From Microcoleaceae cyanobacterium UBA9251 (GTDB lineage: Bacteria > Cyanobacteriota > Cyanobacteriia > Cyanobacteriales > Microcoleaceae), in contig DPLL01000266.1 of the NCBI GenBank assembly GCA_003542015.1, positions 1 to 11,117 on the forward strand: a stretch of 11,117 bases of DNA, read 5' to 3'. Positions within the stretch are counted from its first letter, which is position 1. Each line of letters opens with the position of its first letter. The notes beneath the pieces are model-generated. The model worked only from the letters and a program-made list of their open reading frames with translations. It made no database searches and was not told where the DNA came from. The position numbers and the translations under genes were made by a program. This document shows, one piece after another, positions 6,339-11,117 of this stretch.

Positions 6339-6376
6339 TTTAAGGTAGGGTGCGCCGAAGAGCACCTTACCCTAAA
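6339..6376. repeat. GGTAGGGTGC hairpin repeat
   Basis: TTTAAGGTAGGGTGC (6339-6353) and GCACCTTACCCTAAA (6362-6376) pair over 15 positions with two exceptions, one of which could be a G-U pair, around an 8-nt loop. It sits 32 bp past the rmlA stop on the minus strand, so a termination or RNA-stabilising role for the rmlA transcript is possible. Without a following T-run I call it a repeat. Confidence 0.6.
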
Positions 6377-6408
6377 TATACCAAATAACTTACCCTGCCA
6401 TTTCCTAT

Positions 6409-7482
6409 TTAAACTAATTCTATTTGACTGTCATCGCCAATCATAAACCGCAGAGCTTTCGGGCGCGGAGGGGCCTTAGTAATTTGAGCTCGTTGTCCAA
6501 CTACACTGTCAACAATTCGCTGGTGAATGCCAACTATTTTCGCCCCTTGCAATATTACACTGTGTTCGATATCAGCATCAATCATCGTCACTCGATCGGC
6601 AATACTGCTGTAAGGCCCGATAAAGCAATTTTCGATGTGGCAATTTTCCCCAATCACCACCGGCCCGCGAACGGTAGAATTAATTACTTCAGTTCCTTCG
6701 CCTATTTGCACTCGCCCGATAATTTGACTTTTCTCGTCTACTTTTAATTCGGTTGAAGCTACGATACAGCTATCTAGAATAATTTGGTTTGCACTCAGCA
6801 AATCGTCTTTTTTCCCCGTATCCAACCACCAACCTTCTAAATTGCAGGCTTCTACTTGTTTTTGTTGATCGATCAACTGTTGAATCGCATCGGTAATTTC
6901 GAGCTCGCCACGGGGCGAAGGCTGAATTTGATCGATCGCCTCGTGAATCGTAGGAGCAAAAAAGTAAATCCCGACCAAAGCTAAATTAGAAGGCGGGACT
7001 TTGGGTTTTTCTACAAGTTGCAAAACTCGCCCATTTTCATCTACTTTTGCCACCCCGAAAGCACTAGGATTTTGGACTGGTCGCAACAGAATCAAAGCGT
7101 CTAGCTGGTGCTTTTTAAAACTCTCTAAAAACGGATCTAGTTGATTCTGAATTAAGTTATCTCCTAAATACATAATAAACGGAGAATCGCCCAAAAATGG
7201 TCTAGCAATTTTCACCGCGTGAGCCAGTCCCGCCGGTTCGTTTTGCAAGATATAAGTAATTTTTGCACCAAAGCGATCGCCATTTCCGGTTTTCGCCTTC
7301 ACCTCTTCCCCGGTTTCAGGACTAATAATAATCCCAATATCCGTAATACCTGCCGCCACAATTCCTTCAATTCCGTACCACAGTATGGGCTTATTTGCCA
7401 CCGGCACCAACTGCTTAGCACCTGTATAGGTGAGGGGACGCAAACGTGTTCCTTTGCCGCCAGAGAGGATTAATGCTTTCAT
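6409..7482 (-). CDS. rmlA: Glucose-1-phosphate thymidylyltransferase, long form (RmlA-like)
   Basis: A 357-residue sugar nucleotidylyltransferase expected to couple hexose-1-phosphate to dTTP (dTDP-glucose), the entry step to dTDP-rhamnose and other deoxysugars. The N-terminal Rossmann-type catalytic domain has GGKGTRLRPLT (8-18), the metal-binding GDN (107-109), the substrate-contact VEKP (157-160) and GELEITDAIQ (192-201). The C-terminal third (about 250-333) has hexapeptide-like repeats (IGRVQIGEGTEV, IGENCHIENCFIG) forming a left-handed beta helix. This extra domain and the total length match the long-form family rather than the roughly 290-residue classical RmlA. The nucleotide and sugar specificity is inferred. 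No rmlB, rmlC or rmlD is in the window. The ATG at 7482 gives the canonical MKALILSGGKGTRLRP start, although the Shine-Dalgarno is weak. Confidence 0.9.
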   Translation of the reverse strand: MKALILSGGKGTRLRPLTYTGAKQLVPVANKPILWYGIEGIVAAGITDIGIIISPETGEEVKAKTGNGDRFGAKITYILQNEPAGLAHAVKIARPFLGDSPFIMYLGDNLIQNQLDPFLESFKKHQLDALILLRPVQNPSAFGVAKVDENGRVLQLVEKPKVPPSNLALVGIYFFAPTIHEAIDQIQPSPRGELEITDAIQQLIDQQKQVEACNLEGWWLDTGKKDDLLSANQIILDSCIVASTELKVDEKSQIIGRVQIGEGTEVINSTVRGPVVIGENCHIENCFIGPYSSIADRVTMIDADIEHSVILQGAKIVGIHQRIVDSVVGQRAQITKAPPRPKALRFMIGDDSQIELV

Positions 7483-7604
7483 TCGGTTAACTCTCAGTTA
7501 TCCTTTAGGGTGTACGGTGCTGGCTCGATTTGCCTGCACTTGTTCGCTCTCGTTAATTCTAAAGCACTGCTACTCCGCTGGCAATAGCTGCCGTGTTTTC
7601 TGAT

Positions 7605-7617
7605 ACAAATGATTTGT
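7605..7617. repeat. Small palindrome in the rmlA upstream spacer
   Basis: ACAAAT and ATTTGT flank a single G, forming a 13-nt palindrome about 125 bp upstream of the rmlA start and 80 bp past the end of the dipeptidase gene. It could be a regulator site, but it is a single short match. The rest of the 203-bp spacer (7483-7685) shows nothing recognisable. Confidence 0.2.
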
Positions 7618-7685
7618 GCGATCGAACTTTTAGCATTTAGGTGTAAGGTGCTTATAGCCCACCATACATTTAATTGCCTACCTTT

Positions 7686-8396
7686 TTAATAGCGGCCGTA
7701 CCGGGCGATAACTGCACCGCGGCCAGGCTGTTGATTTGTCAGCCAAGCCCACATCTGATCCCCCAAGCAAAAATGCCACCACTCGTGAGGATGTTGCTGA
7801 AAACCAGCAGCTATCATCACATCTTTTAATATTTGCCTGTGACGGTGATATTGCTGTTCTTGCGGCTCATTGCTGCTAGCAAAATAATCGGGATAAGAAC
7901 GTTCTGATATTTCATCTATGGGAGAACCCATATCAATTTTTTGATGGTTTTCATCGACTAAAGTTACATCTAATGCACCACCTGTGCTATGAGGAGGCGG
8001 TGTAGTGCGATCGAGGCTGGGCACTGCCCAAAATTGATATACTTTGTCTAAAATTACTTGGCGTTTTTCTTCTGAAACCGGCAATTCGCAGCCTTGAGCT
8101 TGGGCAATTTCCGCAAAAGTATAATCTACCATAAATTGCTGCACTTCCACCGGACGGTAAGCGTCAAATATCAGAATTTTCCAATGAGGATGATTTTGCT
8201 GTAGCTGGGTTTTAGCAACCATCAAACTATCTACAACTCCTTGCCGCAAATAGTAAGGCGAATCAGCTTTGCTGTTGTGATATGGTGCGCCTAATTTTTG
8301 ATAAGGATGCGGATTTTCTAAGGCAAAATTTTCGGAGGTAATTGAGACTAAAGGTTCGCTGCATTCGAGAATGGGTATTTGCTGGTAGGGTTTCAT
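7686..8396 (-). CDS. D-alanyl-D-alanine dipeptidase (VanX/DdpX type, peptidase M15D)
   Basis: A 236-residue zinc dipeptidase expected to cleave D-Ala-D-Ala. Visible features are DAYRP (78-82, with the transition-state arginine R81), the zinc site PPHSTGGALD (H136 and D143) and HEWWH (E205 as catalytic base, H208 as third zinc ligand). The family motif is SxHxxGxAxD; here its first serine is proline, but every metal and catalytic residue is present. There is no signal peptide, so the enzyme is probably cytoplasmic, as for VanX. No vanHA, vanRS or ddp transporter genes are nearby. This argues against glycopeptide resistance and for D-Ala-D-Ala recycling, or a role in peptidoglycan turnover. The ATG at 8396 has no obvious Shine-Dalgarno sequence. 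Confidence 0.88.
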   Translation of the reverse strand: MKPYQQIPILECSEPLVSITSENFALENPHPYQKLGAPYHNSKADSPYYLRQGVVDSLMVAKTQLQQNHPHWKILIFDAYRPVEVQQFMVDYTFAEIAQAQGCELPVSEEKRQVILDKVYQFWAVPSLDRTTPPPHSTGGALDVTLVDENHQKIDMGSPIDEISERSYPDYFASSNEPQEQQYHRHRQILKDVMIAAGFQQHPHEWWHFCLGDQMWAWLTNQQPGRGAVIARYGRY

Positions 8397-8489
8397 ATAA
8401 AGGTTTTGAGATTTTCGATAGTTACTGGTGAACTACAATTGTATCTCGATTCATCTATATTAGGAATTATGTAGTGAAAATATTTTCTG

Positions 8490-8518
8490 GTCATTCTGAG
8501 CGCAGCGAAGAATCTCAA
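8490..8518 (-). repeat. GAGATTCTTCG...CAGAATGAC dispersed repeat, copy 2
   Basis: This is the reverse-oriented copy. On the minus strand it reads TTGAGATTCTTCGCTGCG then CTCAGAATGAC, the most regular of the three versions. The centre TTCGCTGCGCTC is itself partly palindromic. Copies 1 and 3 are at 5615-5646 and 9461-9492. Confidence 0.65.
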
Positions 8519-8545
8519 TCCCTGACTAAGCTCTGATCATACGTA

Positions 8546-8657
8546 TAGGAATTACGCACGGGGTCAAAAACCCGGTTTCTATGTCAGTATTTGTGGATTA
8601 AATACATAATCTTGCTCAGAAACCGGGTTTTTCCAGTCAATTATATTGCAATTCCTA
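8546..8657. repeat. 112-bp palindromic MITE-like element
   Basis: The outer arms TAGGAATT (8546-8553) and AATTCCTA (8650-8657) are exact reverse complements. The inner arms AAAAACCCGGTTTCT (8566-8580) and AGAAACCGGGTTTTT (8618-8632) form a perfect 15-bp pair around a 37-nt loop. The right end supplies the TAG stop codon of the methyltransferase gene (8655-8657, minus strand). A related unit with GGAATTACGCAC and the CCCGGTTT palindrome is at 11046-11078. No coding capacity is present. Confidence 0.75.
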
Positions 8658-9317
8658 ACTTTGGCGGTAAGCAATTACCGCATAAAACGGATCGCCGCCT
8701 CCGATTCCCAGCATTTGCATAAAACTCGGCAAGCTAGACTGCTTAGCAATTACTTCCGGCTTGCTAAATCCGGGTATATTCGCTCCTTTGACAGAATCAA
8801 AGTAACGCTTGACTAATTCTACCCGATCGCCCTCCGCTCCTTCTCGCCAAGCCGCGATCGCCTTTTGATAAAACATCCGGTTAGAAAAGCTAAAAATCGC
8901 TACTCCACCCGGTTTCAAGATCCGATGAATCTCGGCAAATATGGCATCTGGATACTGCAAATATTGTACTGAAACACAGTTGACAACGGCGTCAAATTCT
9001 GCATCCGGCAAGGGCAACTTAGGATTTGCATTCAAATTCTGGACAAAATAATGATTGAACCGAGGATTTTTTGCCAACTCTTGTTGATTCAATCCATGTC
9101 CCTCAACCTGGGCAAATTCCATCTCTTCGGGTAGATGAGAAACCCAACTGCTCATCATATCAAAAATCCGAGTATTCGGTTTCAGGCGTTCCCGATACAA
9201 GTCGGTTAATTGCTGAATGAATCCCTCGTCTACGTGCGTCACAAAACGAGGAGAGGCATAGAACAATGTATCGTCGGTGTCGTCTAACTTGGTGCGCTGA
9301 TTGCCTTTGAGTAACAT
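8655..9317 (-). CDS. Cyanobacterial class I SAM-dependent methyltransferase
   Basis: A 220-residue protein. It begins MLLKGNQRTKLDDTDDTLFY and continues RFVTHVDEGFI, an N-terminal block that I recall as conserved in a cyanobacterial methyltransferase family of unknown substrate. The Methyltransf_11-like core shows FDAVVNCVSVQYLQYP (motif II/III region) and ILKPGGVAIFSFSNRMF (motif IV/V region), which are clear. Motif I reads RIFDMMSSWVSHLP, lacking the usual glycine-rich DxGxGxG. SAM binding is therefore plausible but atypical, and the substrate is unknown. The frame extends upstream to a GTG at 9428, but the extra 37 residues are unlike the rest, so the ATG at 9317 is preferred. No Shine-Dalgarno sequence is seen, and a GCGATCGC motif lies just upstream. 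It is convergent with nothing and appears to be a single gene. Confidence 0.78.
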   Translation of the reverse strand: MLLKGNQRTKLDDTDDTLFYASPRFVTHVDEGFIQQLTDLYRERLKPNTRIFDMMSSWVSHLPEEMEFAQVEGHGLNQQELAKNPRFNHYFVQNLNANPKLPLPDAEFDAVVNCVSVQYLQYPDAIFAEIHRILKPGGVAIFSFSNRMFYQKAIAAWREGAEGDRVELVKRYFDSVKGANIPGFSKPEVIAKQSSLPSFMQMLGIGGGDPFYAVIAYRQS

Positions 9318-9460
9318 AATCTGCGATCGCGATCGTAACTTTACCGTTCCTATTTTAGAAACAATTAAGAATTGTAAACAGGTTTGACGAACATTTAGCC
9401 ACCCGAATCCGATCGCCCCTACACTCACAGGACTTACCCATTGTAACGGTGTAGCCAGGG

Positions 9461-9492
9461 TTTGAGATTCTTCGCTGTCGCTCAGAATGACA
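9461..9492 (+). repeat. GAGATTCTTCG...CAGAATGAC dispersed repeat, copy 3
   Basis: TTTGAGATTCTTCGCTGTCG then CTCAGAATGACA. It sits between the methyltransferase gene and the marR remnant and is preceded by GACTTACCCA (9431-9440), the same arrangement as copy 1. The remaining spacer up to 9585 has a C-rich stretch (9550-9564) but nothing else recognisable. Confidence 0.65.
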
Positions 9493-9585
9493 TAATTACG
9501 TTGTCTCTGCGTCAGTCCTCAATCATGTTTGCTTTCTTGTTCTCGATCGCCCCAGCGCCCCCCTGACACAGGATTTAAGGGGTGA

Positions 9586-9855
9586 TCCAGCATTGGCGAC
9601 AAACTGCAACAGGTAGGCGGTACCCTGACTGGTGTGATCGATCGCATGGAAGAAAGAGATTTAGTCCGCCGTTCGAGAGACACCCGCGATCGCCGGATTT
9701 GGCGAATTTGGCTGACAGACTCCGGTAGGGGACTGCAAGACGTACTGCCGCCACTGGTAGATCAGATCAGAGAGAAGTCAATGACTGGAATTGCCCAGGC
9801 CGATCGAGAACGCTTCTCAGAACTGATCGATCTGGCGATCGTCAATCTTTCCTAA
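9586..9855 (+). pseudogene. MarR-family regulator, N-terminally truncated remnant
   Basis: Readable MarR sequence starts just after an in-frame TGA (9583-9585). It begins IGDKLQQVGGTLTGVIDRM, covering the recognition-helix region, then EERDLVRRSRDTRDRR and IWLTDSGR (wing), and ends in the C-terminal dimerisation helix at the TAA (9853-9855). Only about 89 codons remain, against roughly 140-160 for the family. The N-terminal dimerisation helices and the first part of the winged helix are absent in all frames that I checked upstream. An ORF starting at GTG 9634 would be 73 residues and would lack most of the DNA-binding domain, so I call it a pseudogene. It lies 167 bp upstream of, and on the same strand as, an emrA-like pseudogene. 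MarR proteins commonly repress such efflux genes. Confidence 0.75.
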
Positions 9856-9925
9856 ACCGAAAAATCAATCTCACGGACGCAGCAGAGCAGCATCTACCCC
9901 TACTAGACGACTACAAATAACCGCA

Positions 9926-9980
9926 AAATACTACGCACTCTTAAAAACAGCAGTCTTAATCTATAAATACTACGCACTCT
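9926..9980. promoter_or_regulatory. Pair of 16-nt direct repeats upstream of the emrA remnant
   Basis: AAATACTACGCACTCT occurs exactly at 9926-9941 and 9965-9980, 39 bp start to start, in the spacer between the marR and emrA remnants. Two identical sites ahead of a regulated gene could be operators for the MarR-type protein, although MarR sites are usually palindromic and this unit is not clearly so. A simple local duplication is the alternative. The repeat itself is directly visible; the function is inference. Confidence 0.5.
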
Positions 9981-10007
9981 AACCAAACGGCATCTTATAA
10001 AAATCTC

Positions 10008-10012
10008 AGGAG
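10008..10012 (+). promoter_or_regulatory. Ribosome binding site of the emrA remnant
   Basis: AGGAG, ten bases before the ATG at 10023. It is intact despite the broken coding region. Confidence 0.5.
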
Positions 10013-10022
10013 TCAACTTACC

Positions 10023-10983
10023 ATGAAACCCACCAACGAAATCAACCCAGCCGAATTCAACGGTAACGGCAAACCAGTCGCGCTATTAGAAAAGCCGATC
10101 GACGACACACAAGCTAAAATAGTACCCGTAACGCCCGCAGAGCCAGAAATCTGCGCCCCCACCGATGTCAAAACAGGCGCAGAAACAGCACTCCAAGCAC
10201 CCAGATCGGTGGCTGCAACACCGCAGAAAAAGTCCAAGAAACCACTGATTTTCGCAGTATTGGGAGTAGGTGCGATCGCCGCCAGCAGCTTCGGCTATCA
10301 ATACTGGCAATACGCCTCCATCCACCAAGAAACCGAAAACGCCACAGTAGCCGGACACATCCACCAAATCAGCAGCCGCATCAACGGTACTGTCGGCGAA
10401 GTCATGGTAGAAGACAACCAACAAGTAAAACCCGGACAACTGCTAATCAAACTCGACCCCCGCGACTACCAAGTTAAAGTCCAACAAGCCCAAGCAGCCC
10501 TAGAAAACGCCCGTCGCCAAGCCGAAGCAGCCCAAGCCAATATTTCCCTAGCATCTCAAACCAGCCAAGGGAAAACAACCCAAGCCCAGGGAGACATCAG
10601 CGGTGCAAACGCTGCCATTTCCACCGCCCAAGCAGCACTCAGAGAAGCCCAGCAAGGCGTGCCCGCAGCGGAAGCTACCGTTGCTGAAGCCCAAGCAGGC
10701 GTATCCGTCGCGATCGCCACTGGCAAACATCAAACCAGGTCAAAAAGTAGAAATCAAATTAGATGCTTTTGGTAGCCATAAATTTGAGGGCAGAGTTGAT
10801 AGTTTTTCCCCAGCTTCTGGCGATCAAATTTAATTATTACCTCCCGATAATGCTACGAAAAATTTCACCAAAATCGTGCAGCAGATTCCTATAAAAGTTG
10901 TATTTAATCCCGCAAGTATTAAAGGCTACGAATCACGGATTGCACCGGGGATGTCTGCTACGGTAAATGTTGAACTTAAATGA
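10023..10983 (+). pseudogene. EmrA/HlyD-type membrane fusion protein, pseudogene
   Basis: The 5' part is normal: a cytoplasmic N-terminus, a membrane anchor (PLIFAVLGVGAIAASSFGY, about 74-92), a biotinyl-lipoyl half-motif (TVAGHIHQISSRINGTVGEV, then LLIKLDPRDY) and an Ala/Gln-rich coiled-coil hairpin to about residue 232. At about 10700-10725 the frame changes, and the sequence jumps to ANIKPGQKVEIKLDAFGSH, which in intact EmrA proteins follows the returning helix, second lipoyl half and beta-barrel start. About 100 or more codons appear to be missing, with a deletion length leaving remainder 2 modulo 3. In the new frame a TAA (10831-10833) interrupts SASGxxFALLPPDNAT-type sequence, which then resumes as LLPPDNATKNFTKIV and runs to the TGA at 10981-10983. 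Intact homologues form drug or metabolite efflux pumps with an MFS partner; none follows here. Either lesion would inactivate the protein. Confidence 0.85.
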
Positions 10984-11045
10984 AGGAAGGACTTACGCAG
11001 AACCTCTGTATGTAGTGTCAACTTAAGCCTAAAACCTTGTTTCTG

Positions 11046-11078
11046 GGAATTACGCACAGACTAAGAAACCCGGTTTCT
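11046..11078. repeat. GGAATTACGCAC/AGAAACCCGGTTTCT repeat
   Basis: GGAATTACGCAC (11046-11057) is identical to 8548-8559. The following AGAAACCCGGTTTCT (11064-11078) is a perfect palindrome with 7-bp arms and a central C. In the copy at 8546-8657 the same two motifs are arranged as the left half of a larger inverted repeat, so this may be a half or solo unit. The preceding 10984-11045 contains GACTTACGCAG (10988-10998), which recurs near 5583 and, as GACTTACCCA, near 9431; nothing coding is seen to the window end. Confidence 0.65.
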
Positions 11079-11117
11079 GCGATAATTTAGGTTGGGATAC
11101 AAAATCTCTGAAAAGAA

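Noticed and set aside
7686..9317. Vancomycin-resistance or defence cassette around the VanX-like gene
   Set aside because: No ligase, dehydrogenase, two-component system or other resistance gene is adjacent, and the methyltransferase is not an rRNA or DNA methylase by its motifs.
9318..9428. In-frame N-terminal extension of the methyltransferase to GTG 9428
   Set aside because: The extra 37 residues do not resemble the family, and the conserved block starts right after the ATG at 9317.
9634..9855. Intact small MarR-like gene starting at GTG 9634
   Set aside because: The family sequence clearly continues upstream of that codon to about 9589, and most of the DNA-binding domain would be missing. 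A remnant is the better call.
10603..10833. Separate small gene on the plus strand
   Set aside because: Its first half is an out-of-frame shadow of the EmrA coiled coil and only its end is the displaced EmrA frame. It is part of the pseudogene.

Overview
The window looks like chromosomal DNA from a filamentous cyanobacterium, probably Oscillatoriales (Microcoleus/Oscillatoria-like). The evidence is a photosynthetic gene pair (cytochrome cM-type protein and PetG), many copies of the cyanobacterial octamer GCGATCGC (HIP1; e.g. near 1258, 2335, 4529, 7275, 9324, 9687, 10271, 10710), and intergenic repeat families of the kind that litter these genomes. The genus is inferred; the phylum is well supported.

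Layout. (1) 1-784: a possible right end of an IS200/IS605-type element at the window edge, then cytM (minus) and petG (plus), divergently transcribed from a 181-bp spacer. (2) 965-7482: a minus-strand surface-polysaccharide block. In transcription order it holds a long-form glucose-1-phosphate nucleotidylyltransferase (RmlA-like), an unrecognised 175-aa coiled-coil protein, a 712-aa GT2-GT4 fusion glycosyltransferase, and two paralogous GT4 glycosyltransferases. (3) 7686-9317: two separate minus-strand genes, a VanX/DdpX-type D-Ala-D-Ala dipeptidase and a cyanobacterial class I methyltransferase with an atypical SAM motif I. (4) 9586-10983: the ruin of a plus-strand MarR-EmrA efflux locus. The regulator has lost its N-terminal half. 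The membrane-fusion gene has lost its middle, is frameshifted and carries a nonsense codon. No inner-membrane transporter follows within the window.

How the genes work together. RmlA would supply an activated hexose (typically dTDP-glucose towards dTDP-rhamnose). The glycosyltransferases would build a glycan on a lipid or other acceptor. The coiled-coil protein's role is unknown, but its position suggests the same pathway. The gene spacing suggests that 5486 to 965 is one transcript, while repeats interrupt the cluster further upstream.

No gene-free stretch reaches 300 bases. The spacers of 160-270 bases are mostly filled with dispersed repeats: CCGCAGAGGGCGCAGAG units, a GAGATTCTTCG...CAGAATGAC family, a GGAATTACGCAC/AAACCCGGTTT palindromic family, a TTGTAGGGGC inverted-repeat element and a heptanucleotide tandem repeat. 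I found no rRNA, tRNA, CRISPR array or complete insertion sequence. I see no clear new defence or other multi-gene system. The most interesting signals are the decayed efflux locus with its 16-nt direct repeats, the tandem repeat sitting in a ribosome-binding region, the palindromic repeat family, and the methyltransferase with its unusual SAM motif.
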